Positions 1 through 7,620 of a DNA stretch of 64,000 bases are shown piece by piece. The notes under the pieces were generated by a model. It worked only from the letters and a program-made list of their open reading frames with translations. It was not told the DNA's origin and ran no database searches. Numbering within the stretch: position 1 is the first letter of the stretch; every line of letters begins with the position of its first letter. Where the stretch lies: the NCBI RefSeq assembly GCF_038024065.1, contig NZ_CP150667.1, forward strand, positions 62,001 through 126,000, given 5' to 3'. A program made the translations under genes and the position numbers. Source of the stretch: Polaribacter sejongensis (GTDB taxonomy: Bacteria > Bacteroidota > Bacteroidia > Flavobacteriales > Flavobacteriaceae).

Positions 1-314
1 ATTTGATCGAAAGTGTCTTGTGTGATTTTAATAGAAGGTGCTTTGCATTCTACAATAATCTCATGATTTCCTTCTTTATTAAAAACTAAAATATCTGTTC
101 TTTTTTTACGATTATTAATGGTTAATTGCTTTTCTAAGGCAATTAAAGAAACTGGATATTTTTTTTCATCTATTAAAAAAGATACATAATGTTGACGTAC
201 CCATTCTTCTGGAGTTAAAACCATATATTTTTTTCTCAGTTTATCAAAAATAAGCGTCTTATTTTCGCTACTTTTGAGTTTGAAATTATAAGAAGGTAGG
301 TTAAGTTTTTGCAT
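1..314 (-). CDS. Partial protein with type I restriction R-subunit N-terminal-like nuclease fold (HSDR_N_2-like)
   Basis: Reading the minus strand from an ATG at 314 gives an open frame to the window edge (about 104 codons, C-terminus missing), starting MQKLNLPSYNFKLK. It contains LTPEEWVRQHYVSFLI near residue 35 and then RKKRTDILVFNKEGNHEIIVECKAPS. The D-ILVF...E-x-VECKAP pattern is the PD-(D/E)xK-like core of the HSDR_N_2 family, a small stand-alone domain related to the N-terminus of type I restriction R subunits. In Bacteroidota such genes commonly sit beside holA, as here, divergent with only 17 bp between the two starts. Cellular role unknown; a restriction function should not be assumed. 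The family call is from recalled motif similarity. Confidence 0.7.
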   Translation of the reverse strand, partial: MQKLNLPSYNFKLKSSENKTLIFDKLRKKYMVLTPEEWVRQHYVSFLIDEKKYPVSLIALEKQLTINNRKKRTDILVFNKEGNHEIIVECKAPSIKITQDTFDQ

Positions 315-331
315 CAGTCAAAAGTAAGTAA

Positions 332-1333
332 ATGAACGAAATAAAAGACATTGTTTCAGATATAAAGAAAGGAATTATAAAGCCAATTTATTTTTTAATG
401 GGTGATGAGCCTTATTATATTGATAAAATTTCTGACTATATAGAAGAACATATTTTAGAGGAAGCCGAAAAAGGGTTTAATCAGCAAGTAATGTATGGTA
501 GAGATGCAAGCATAGAAGATATTGTTTCTGCTGCAAAACGTTACCCAATGATGGCCGAAAGACAGGTTATAATTGTTAAAGAAGCCCAAGATTTAAGTAG
601 AAATATAGAAAAGTTAGTTGCTTATGCAGAGAATCCGCAACCAACCACTGTTTTAGTTTTTAATTATAAGTATAAAAAACTTGACAAGCGTAAAAAACTG
701 CACAAAGCAATTGCTAAAACAGGTTTAATTTATGAAAGTAAAAAACTGTATGAAAATCAGGTTTCAGATTGGATTCGTAGAGTTTTAAGTGGTAAAAAGT
801 ATAAAATAGAACCCAAAGCATCTCAGATGTTAGTAGAGTTTTTAGGAACAGATTTAAGTAAAATTTCTAACGAGTTAGATAAATTAATGCTAATTCTGCC
901 TAAAGAATCTATTATTAGTGATAAGCATATTGAAGACAATATTGGTATTTCTAAAGATTTTAACAATTTTGAATTGCGAAAAGCAGTAGGAGAGAAGGAT
1001 ATTGTAAAAGCCAATAGAATTATAAATTACTTTGCAGAAAACCCAAAGAACAATCCTTTGGTAATGACCATTTCTTTGTTGAATGGGTATTTTACCCAAC
1101 TCCTTTCTTTTCATGGTTTAAAAGACAAGTCTAAAAGTTCTGTAGCAAAAACATTAGGTGTTAATCCTTATTTTGTTGATGAATATTTTTTAGCTGCAAG
1201 AAATTATCCAATGCGTAAAGTGGCACAAATAATTGCCTTTTTAAGAGATGCAGATGTAAAAAGTAAAGGTGTTGGCGCAAGTCAATCTCAAAAAGATATA
1301 TTAAAAGAATTATTGTTTAAAATATTACATTAG
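332..1333 (+). CDS. holA: DNA polymerase III subunit delta
   Basis: 333 aa, the normal length for the delta subunit of the clamp loader, which opens the beta sliding clamp during replication in the cytoplasm. The N-terminus has the family pattern KPIYFLMGDEPYYIDKI (residues 17-33), followed by an AAA+-like fold without a functional ATPase site, the helical lid region around FLGTDLSKISNELDKL (169-184), and the C-terminal collar domain ending in QKDILKELLFKILH. The ATG start gives the expected N-terminus and lies 17 bp from the divergent gene. The next gene starts one base after the stop, so the two are probably cotranscribed. Confidence 0.93.
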   Translation: MNEIKDIVSDIKKGIIKPIYFLMGDEPYYIDKISDYIEEHILEEAEKGFNQQVMYGRDASIEDIVSAAKRYPMMAERQVIIVKEAQDLSRNIEKLVAYAENPQPTTVLVFNYKYKKLDKRKKLHKAIAKTGLIYESKKLYENQVSDWIRRVLSGKKYKIEPKASQMLVEFLGTDLSKISNELDKLMLILPKESIISDKHIEDNIGISKDFNNFELRKAVGEKDIVKANRIINYFAENPKNNPLVMTISLLNGYFTQLLSFHGLKDKSKSSVAKTLGVNPYFVDEYFLAARNYPMRKVAQIIAFLRDADVKSKGVGASQSQKDILKELLFKILH

Positions 1334-1334
1334 A

Positions 1335-1787
1335 ATGAAAAATATTTTCGAAAAAGAAATTACAAATGACGTAATTAAAAGAATCAATAATTTATCGGCT
1401 ACAACAAATCCAACTTGGGGAAAAATGTCTGTATCTCAAATGTTAGCGCATTGTGCTGTTTCTTATGAGATGGTTTTTACAGAAAAATATCCTAAACCAA
1501 ATGCTTTTACCAAATGGATTTTAAAGATGATTGTTAAAAATATTGTTGTTTCAGAAAAACCTTATGCTAAAAATGGAAGAACTGCATCTCAATTCATTAT
1601 TGCTGATGATAAAGAATTTGAAGTAGAAAAGAAAAATTTAGTAGATTACATTATTAAAACCCAAGAATTAGGAGAAACTCATTTTGAAGGTAAAGAGTCT
1701 AATTCTTTTGGTAAACTAACTGCGGTAGAATGGAATAATTCATTTTATAAACATTTAGACCATCACTTAACTCAATTTGGAGTTTAG
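1335..1787 (+). CDS. DUF1569 (DinB-superfamily-like) protein
   Basis: 150 aa, no signal peptide. It has the DUF1569 pattern WGKMSVSQMLAHC (residues 28-40, His39) and a C-terminal KHLDHHLTQFG (139-149) with three histidines, consistent with a four-helix DinB/YfiT-like fold that binds a metal through His residues. The biochemical function of the family is not established. It starts one base after the holA stop and ends before a strong bidirectional terminator, so it likely rides on the holA transcript. The family call rests on the visible His-containing motifs and length. Confidence 0.78.
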   Translation: MKNIFEKEITNDVIKRINNLSATTNPTWGKMSVSQMLAHCAVSYEMVFTEKYPKPNAFTKWILKMIVKNIVVSEKPYAKNGRTASQFIIADDKEFEVEKKNLVDYIIKTQELGETHFEGKESNSFGKLTAVEWNNSFYKHLDHHLTQFGV

Positions 1788-1808
1788 ATTTACATGTTTT
1801 TTATAAAT

Positions 1809-1848
1809 AAAGAAAGCGAGTAATATATAAATATTGCTCGCTTTCTTT
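1809..1848. terminator. Bidirectional intrinsic terminator between convergent genes
   Basis: Perfect 12-bp inverted repeat: AAAGAAAGCGAG at 1809-1820 pairs with 1837-1848, and the stem can be extended inward by four or five more pairs with one mismatch. It lies between the 3' ends of the DUF1569 gene and the minus-strand amylase gene, and the A/T-rich outer ends give a U-tract in either direction. Confidence 0.85.
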
Positions 1849-1870
1849 GTTTAAATCACTAATTATTGAG

Positions 1871-4636
1871 TTAGTTTAGAATCAATTTTTTAGTAAGAAT
1901 TTGGTTATTTACATCCTTAATTCTAATAAAATAAACACCTTTTTTAAAGGCTGATACTTCAAAGTAATTGCTGTCTATTGCTTCTTTAGAAAACGATTTT
2001 ACTTGTTTTCCGGTAATATCAAAAATGGTAACTTCATTAGTTTTATCAGAAAGAACAAAGTGTGTTTTAGCTGGATTAGGGTACAGTTTCATAGAGTTTT
2101 TATCGTCTAACGTAAAATCATCCGAAGAAAGAGAAGCCGGGTTATTTGCATACACTTTAAATTCACCTGGAGCTAACGAAATACTAGCAGTTGTATTTGT
2201 AACTGTTATTGTAGTGTTATCTTCTAATAAATTATACCAAGTACCTGTTTGTTGAAAAGTAGGAGAAATACTTTGCGTGGTTACACCAAAATTACCGATA
2301 ATAGTAATGTTTTGTATGTCTGAGGCAGATGCATCTGTTAAATGAATTGTATTTAATCCGTTAGCATTACCAACATCTAGAGTGAAATCTGAAGTTTCAA
2401 AAATTTCATATTGCAGTTTTAATTGAATTAATTTAGACCAAGTTTCTTTTAAATTCTTTCTATTAACATTGTCTAAGTAATTCCATAAAATTGGTTTATT
2501 TCCTGTTCTACCATTTTCTTCTATAGAAATATCATATCCTAATTCTCCGAATTGCCAAATCATTTTTGGTCCAGGAACTGTAAAATAAAAAGCGCCCGCT
2601 AATGCTTCTCTAGCTAATGCTGTATTTAAGTCTTTAACATTGTAGCTTCCGCTAGCGTTACCAAATTGTACGTTTTTATACATTAAACGCTCTTCATCAT
2701 GGCTTTCCATATAACTAACATTTGCAGGTACAGACCAACCTCTGTTTTTGTAAGAAATCCAAGAAAAATCGGCTTCAGTACCATACCCCATAGTCGCTTG
2801 GTTGTATTGATGATTGTGGTTGCCCCAAACCATAATTCCTTTTCCTTCATCTAATTTATAATTCACCCATTCAGTTTCTTCTTCGTTGGTACCTAAATGT
2901 TCAAAAATAATATAAAAATTAGGGTCTATTTCCCATTGATCATCAGCATATTCTTTTAAAACATCTACTCGGTCTTGCTGATATGCATTTGTACAAGCAT
3001 CTCCAGAAACACAATTTTGAGTAAATCCTTTGGTTAAATCCCATCTAAAACCATCAATTTTATATTCATCAATCCAATATTGAGAAACTCTTTTTACATA
3101 ATCTTTTACAGCTTGTTTCGAGTGATTAAAATCATTAAAAACACTGTAAGAATGTGTTGCAGTTGGGTTGAAAAAAGGGCTATCTGAATTTGCTTGTCCG
3201 CCATAACCACCATTGTCTGTATTGTACATTCTATAATATGGATTTTGACCAGAAGCATGATTAAAAGCAACATCTATAATTACAGCAATTCCTCTTTTAT
3301 GACATTCATCTATAAATTGTTTAAAAGAAGTTTTGTTGCCATAATATTTGTCTAAAGCCATATGAAAAGAAGGGTTGTAACCCCAAGATTCGTTGCCATC
3401 AAATTCCATGACAGGTAAAAACTCGATGGCATTAATACCTAATTCTTCTAAATAATCTAATCTTGCTTTTACAGCATCATAAGAATGTAAGGCATCAAAA
3501 TCTCTTATTAAAAGCTCATAAATAACCAAGTCTGTTTTTTCTGGTTTTGTAAAGTTAGTAGTTTGCCAAACATAATTTGCATCTCCAGTTCTTAATAAAG
3601 TAACTGCGTGGTTGGTTTCTCCTGTAGGATAACTTGGTAAATTAGGATAGGTTGTTGCGTTTATATATTGATCGTTATATTCATCTAAAATTACAGTAGA
3701 GTATGGGTCTGCAACTCTTAAATCTGCATTGATGATGTATTGATACGTGTAATCTGTTTGCGGAGTTAAATTTGTAAGTTCTATCCAAAAACGATCTGTA
3801 GCACTGTCTTTTTTAAGTAAATAGGCATTGTTAATTTCCCAATTGTTGAAACTACCAATTAGGTGAATAAACTCTTTTTCGGGAGCATAAAAAACCAAAG
3901 TAGCTTTTGTATTGTCTGATGGATTCAAATTAATTCCGTCTTTCATTCCTGCAGGAACAGGTGCTTCTGAAACCGTTGGTTTTACAATTACTTTAAATGT
4001 TGTGCTTTTAATTTCTCCGTTATTTGTAGCTTCTAGAATAAAGGTAGTATTTTCTGTAACGGTAGGAGTGTAGTTGTATGTTGATGTGTTATTTTGTTGA
4101 TTAATAACAACTCCATTTGCTTTTAAGCTAAAGTTTGATGCTAACGAAGTTGTTGCAGCAATTGGTAATGTTTCTCCAGAATTTAATATTGTTGTAGTCG
4201 TTGTAGGAGCATTTAAAGTTAGTTGATAAGCACCAACTTCAAAGTATTGGTCTTGAGTTTTCTTATCTCCAGAACCATCCTTAGCTTTAACTAACATACC
4301 AATACGTCCTAAACCAGTTCTATTATAGAAAGTTGATGGTTTAAATGTTATTGAATAAGTACCATTGCTATTGTTTGTTAGCTTTTGAGCTTCGTTAGAG
4401 TTCGTCCAACTTCCATTTGTTGGAGAATCCATAGCGTTTGCATCATTGATATCATAAGACCAAGACCATAAATAGATCTCTGAAACTCCCCAAGAAGCAG
4501 CTGTAATACCTGAGACTGTAATGGTTATATCATCGCTCTCGTTAAAAGTAGTAGGAGAAACCGAAAAGGTAGCATTTTGTACCTGACTATAGCTTAGAGT
4601 AGTTATTAATAATAAAAGTAGTGTAATTTTTTTCAT
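1871..4636 (-). CDS. Secreted GH13 alpha-amylase-type enzyme with CBM48-like domain and T9SS sorting domain
   Basis: 921 aa. A signal peptide (about 1-18, ending LSYSQ) is followed by Ig/SusE-like beta domains (about 20-220), a CBM48-like domain (about 240-320, FIHLIGSFNNWEI) and a GH13 barrel (about 365-750). GH13 signatures are visible: region I DVAFNH 455-460, region II GFRWD with nucleophile Asp533, region III FEH with acid/base Glu579, and region IV SHDEE with Asp647. Residues about 847-921 (LYPNPAKTHF...GVYFIRI...KKLILN) form a type A T9SS C-terminal sorting domain, so the protein is probably exported and attached at or released from the surface. Predicted role: endo-acting attack on alpha-glucan outside the cell. 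Last gene of the susC-susD-susE unit, but separated from it by a hairpin terminator. Exact specificity (amylase or pullulanase) cannot be read from sequence. Confidence 0.9.
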   Translation of the reverse strand: MKKITLLLLLITTLSYSQVQNATFSVSPTTFNESDDITITVSGITAASWGVSEIYLWSWSYDINDANAMDSPTNGSWTNSNEAQKLTNNSNGTYSITFKPSTFYNRTGLGRIGMLVKAKDGSGDKKTQDQYFEVGAYQLTLNAPTTTTTILNSGETLPIAATTSLASNFSLKANGVVINQQNNTSTYNYTPTVTENTTFILEATNNGEIKSTTFKVIVKPTVSEAPVPAGMKDGINLNPSDNTKATLVFYAPEKEFIHLIGSFNNWEINNAYLLKKDSATDRFWIELTNLTPQTDYTYQYIINADLRVADPYSTVILDEYNDQYINATTYPNLPSYPTGETNHAVTLLRTGDANYVWQTTNFTKPEKTDLVIYELLIRDFDALHSYDAVKARLDYLEELGINAIEFLPVMEFDGNESWGYNPSFHMALDKYYGNKTSFKQFIDECHKRGIAVIIDVAFNHASGQNPYYRMYNTDNGGYGGQANSDSPFFNPTATHSYSVFNDFNHSKQAVKDYVKRVSQYWIDEYKIDGFRWDLTKGFTQNCVSGDACTNAYQQDRVDVLKEYADDQWEIDPNFYIIFEHLGTNEEETEWVNYKLDEGKGIMVWGNHNHQYNQATMGYGTEADFSWISYKNRGWSVPANVSYMESHDEERLMYKNVQFGNASGSYNVKDLNTALAREALAGAFYFTVPGPKMIWQFGELGYDISIEENGRTGNKPILWNYLDNVNRKNLKETWSKLIQLKLQYEIFETSDFTLDVGNANGLNTIHLTDASASDIQNITIIGNFGVTTQSISPTFQQTGTWYNLLEDNTTITVTNTTASISLAPGEFKVYANNPASLSSDDFTLDDKNSMKLYPNPAKTHFVLSDKTNEVTIFDITGKQVKSFSKEAIDSNYFEVSAFKKGVYFIRIKDVNNQILTKKLILN

Positions 4637-4654
4637 AAGTAATCGTGTTAAAAA

Positions 4655-4687
4655 ACAAAGACTACCGCTTTTAGGGGTAGTCTTTGT
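4655..4687 (-). terminator. Internal terminator/attenuator between susE and the GH13 gene
   Basis: Perfect 12-bp inverted repeat (ACAAAGACTACC 4655-4666, partner 4676-4687). Read on the minus strand the stem is followed directly by a run of Ts, so it should terminate or partly terminate transcripts coming from susCDE before the secreted amylase. This would lower amylase output relative to the binding/import proteins, or act as a 3' stabiliser of the susCDE mRNA. Confidence 0.75.
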
Positions 4688-4703
4688 AAAGTTTTAAAAA
4701 AAA

Positions 4704-6023
4704 TTAATTTATTGTATACGTTGGGTTTTCTGGATCTGTAAAGTTTAATACAAAAGAATATGTACCAGCAGTGGCTACTAAATTAGCTCCTCCGTTATCT
4801 AAAATTCCATCAGCATTGTCATCACCATAATTTAAAGCCCATGCTCCATTAGATCTAAATTTATATTCACCATCTATAAGTGTTACTTTATTTAGGACCC
4901 AAATATCATCATTTGGTTGAGACCAATCTCTTGTAAATAATACGTCTGGACCATCCCATCCATTAGGAGTTGCTTCTCCTACAAGTCCCCAAATATCTTC
5001 TATTGGTTCTAAAGAATAAGATAGATCATTTAGGTTTACAGTAACAATATATCTACCAGCTGTAGTAGCAATATTACCTCCAGATGCATCTAAGAACCCT
5101 GCAGCACCTTCTCCGTAAGCGGTACCCCAATCATTATTCATTCTAAACTTCATTTCACCGTCTAATAACTTTACAATTCCTCTAAATTGATCTGAATAAG
5201 AATCGTAAGTAAGAGCAAAATCTGGAGTTTCTCCCCAATTATTATAAGCAGAACCAACAATACCTAAAGAGAAATCTTCTATTTTATAAGTGTTGCTATT
5301 TAAGTTCATGGTAATTTTATAAGCACCAGACTCAACAGCGATGTTACTTCCACCAGCATCTAAAGTTCCGTCTGCACCGTCATCTCCAAAATTATTATCC
5401 CAATCACTATTTTCTCTAAATTTAATTTCTCCATCAATTAAAGTAACGTAAGCAACTAAAACACCTGCAGTACTGGTTGTATAGAATGGTAAGTCTGGAG
5501 TTGCACCCCAATCATTAGCAGCAGAACCAATGATTCCCCATGTAGTAGATAAGTCTAAAATACTAGAGTATGGAGTTACATTAATGGTTTGCAAATTTGT
5601 ATTAATTAACAATTGATTGCCAATAAAGCCTTGTAGTTTTATAGACAAATCTGAAGCAACATCTGCTTCTGCACCCAATGCCAATGCAATAGAATTTAAT
5701 TCTAAAGTTGTAAATGATTTCTCTAATTTATCACCAATTTCTATGGTTTCTGCACTACTAAAATCTCCTGAAGCTAAATCTATCAGAATTTTATACGTTG
5801 GCACTGCATCAAAACCAAAATCTGGTGCTGTCCAAGTTGTATGTAGAGCAATTTCAGTCTGATTCTCTTCTAAAAGTACAATAGGTGCAGTTTCTTGAAT
5901 AATCAACGCTGTTGTAGCTGCTACATCCGGGTTTATGATTACTCTGTCATTAATATCTTCACAACTGGTAAAACCAATTGATACAATAATAAGAGCGAAT
6001 AATGAATTTATTATTTTTTTCAT
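4704..6023 (-). CDS. susE: SusE/SusF-like outer-membrane starch-binding lipoprotein with three tandem binding modules
   Basis: 439 aa. Lipoprotein signal MKKIINSLFALIIVSIGFTSC with lipidated Cys21. An N-terminal SusE-type Ig domain (about 25-150) is followed by three tandem repeats of about 90 residues (161-249, 252-339, 344-439). Each opens with W/LGI-(I/V)-G-x2-x(2-3)-W and contains DGE-(I/M/Y)-KFR-x-(N/S)...G...LDxGGxN, the pattern of SusE/SusF starch-binding modules. Known family role: surface alpha-glucan capture for SusCD. Lies 11 bp downstream of susD. SusE is encoded third in the classical sus order, which supports the name; SusF would share the repeat type, so the gene name is by position. 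Confidence 0.88.
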   Translation of the reverse strand: MKKIINSLFALIIVSIGFTSCEDINDRVIINPDVAATTALIIQETAPIVLLEENQTEIALHTTWTAPDFGFDAVPTYKILIDLASGDFSSAETIEIGDKLEKSFTTLELNSIALALGAEADVASDLSIKLQGFIGNQLLINTNLQTINVTPYSSILDLSTTWGIIGSAANDWGATPDLPFYTTSTAGVLVAYVTLIDGEIKFRENSDWDNNFGDDGADGTLDAGGSNIAVESGAYKITMNLNSNTYKIEDFSLGIVGSAYNNWGETPDFALTYDSYSDQFRGIVKLLDGEMKFRMNNDWGTAYGEGAAGFLDASGGNIATTAGRYIVTVNLNDLSYSLEPIEDIWGLVGEATPNGWDGPDVLFTRDWSQPNDDIWVLNKVTLIDGEYKFRSNGAWALNYGDDNADGILDNGGANLVATAGTYSFVLNFTDPENPTYTIN

Positions 6024-6034
6024 GTCTTTAGTTA

Positions 6035-7609
6035 TTAGTATCCTGGATTTTGTTTTAAATTAGGATTCGTTGTTATAATATTATTAGGCAAAGGAAAAAG
6101 GTTTCTATAATCTTGAACTCCAGATCCGTTTTTAGAATTCCCTTTAAAAGGCCATAAATACGTATCAGAAGTAAAGTAATTATATCTAATTAAATCTGTT
6201 CTTCTTTGTCCTTCCCAATACAACTCACGAGATCTTTCGTCTAAAACAAACTCTAAAGTTAAGTCTGCTATACTGATGTTTCCACTTACATTTCCGAAAG
6301 CTCTTTCTCTTAATTCGTTAATTTTAGTTACAGCCAATCCTAAATCTCCTCCGCCACCTCTAAGAGATGCTTCTGCGTAGTTTAAATAGATTTCTGCTAA
6401 TCTTATTAACGGTAAATCTGTATCTACAAAATCTCCTGCAGCATCAGATCCTTGGTTTCCATTAGAATCGATGTTTTTAAATTTAGTAACAGCATATCCA
6501 TTTTCAAAAGTAGGAATCTCTTCGATTTCTAAAGTTTGACCATCTGAATGAAACATTCCTCTTTTATCGTTTGCATCAAATTTATTAACCAAGTTTTTGG
6601 TAGTTCTTAAGCCTCCCCAGCCACCGTTTACACCAAACTCTGTAGCATTCATGTTTCCACCAATTGCAGCATGTACTAAAAATGTAGTACCTCCATAAGT
6701 TTGAGATCTAAGACCATCAAAATTTAAGGCAAAAATAAATTCATTTTGTGCTCCGTTTGTGTTATTGTCTGCTAAGAAAAGTTCGTCATAAGCACTTCCG
6801 TTTCCATTGGCATCTACCGTATTAATAGAATAACTAGAAGTCATTACTTTGTTAGAATACGTTACTGCTTCTGCATATTTTGCTGTACCAGTAAAAACTT
6901 CAGCATTTAAATATAATTTAGACAATAATGCCCAAGCAGCAGCTTGATCTACTCTACCATACTCACTAGATCCACTTACTTTTAATTCATCTTGAATTTC
7001 TAATAATTCAGTTTCAATAAAATTGAATATTTCTGTTCTTGATGCTTGCATTGGCAACTCAGTGGAAACAGAAGTAACTAAAGGTACGTTACCATATATA
7101 TCCATTAAATTATAGTAAGCAAATGCTCTTAAAAAACGAGCTTCTGCAATATAACTTGCAACCTCCGTATCTGTTAAAACAGCTGCATTATTTATAAATG
7201 AGTTACAAAAAGATACTTCTTGTGCTAACCTATAGTACAATGCTTCAGAAAAATCGTTACTACCAGACCAATACATTCCATGTAAATCTGGTAAACCTGC
7301 ATCTCCCCAACCAACTACAGCGTGGTCTGTTGTTAATTCATTTAAGTTGAACAACATTCTAGAATATTGAGAAAAACCTTCATCAATATCTTGTATGTCT
7401 GCCTCACCTGAAGGTCCTTTTTGACCTGTTAAAGCCAAACTAGCATATAATTTAGCAAGTGCTCCTTGTGCTTCTGTTGCATTAGAAAACACATCTTGTT
7501 CTGTAAAACTATCTGGATCAATAGGTAATTGATTCAAATCTTCGTGACATGATATAACTCCTAAAGAGAATAACATGATTACAATTAAATATTTAAATTT
7601 TTGTTTCAT
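6035..7609 (-). CDS. susD: SusD-like starch-binding outer-membrane lipoprotein
   Basis: 524 aa. Lipoprotein signal with GVISC, lipidated Cys21. It has the standard SusD/RagB layout: N-terminal SusD-like TPR helices (about residues 25-230, e.g. EARFLRAFAYYNLMDIYGNVPLV) and the C-terminal RagB domain ending in a YRNLFPLPNNIITTNPNLKQNPGY-type tail. The protein caps the SusC channel as the hinged lid and binds the oligosaccharide. It follows susC by 11 bp and precedes susE by 11 bp, a tight operon. Binding of alpha-glucan is inferred from the GH13/GH97/GH65 neighbourhood. Confidence 0.95.
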   Translation of the reverse strand: MKQKFKYLIVIMLFSLGVISCHEDLNQLPIDPDSFTEQDVFSNATEAQGALAKLYASLALTGQKGPSGEADIQDIDEGFSQYSRMLFNLNELTTDHAVVGWGDAGLPDLHGMYWSGSNDFSEALYYRLAQEVSFCNSFINNAAVLTDTEVASYIAEARFLRAFAYYNLMDIYGNVPLVTSVSTELPMQASRTEIFNFIETELLEIQDELKVSGSSEYGRVDQAAAWALLSKLYLNAEVFTGTAKYAEAVTYSNKVMTSSYSINTVDANGNGSAYDELFLADNNTNGAQNEFIFALNFDGLRSQTYGGTTFLVHAAIGGNMNATEFGVNGGWGGLRTTKNLVNKFDANDKRGMFHSDGQTLEIEEIPTFENGYAVTKFKNIDSNGNQGSDAAGDFVDTDLPLIRLAEIYLNYAEASLRGGGGDLGLAVTKINELRERAFGNVSGNISIADLTLEFVLDERSRELYWEGQRRTDLIRYNYFTSDTYLWPFKGNSKNGSGVQDYRNLFPLPNNIITTNPNLKQNPGY

Positions 7610-7620
7610 TTTTCTTTTTA

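Noticed and set aside
1..314. Active restriction system at the left edge
   Set aside because: Only a small HSDR_N-like domain is visible, with no methylase or specificity gene; such genes occur alone beside holA.
1968..2255. 95-codon plus-strand frame
   Set aside because: Antisense to the T9SS amylase gene, no start context and no recognisable protein.
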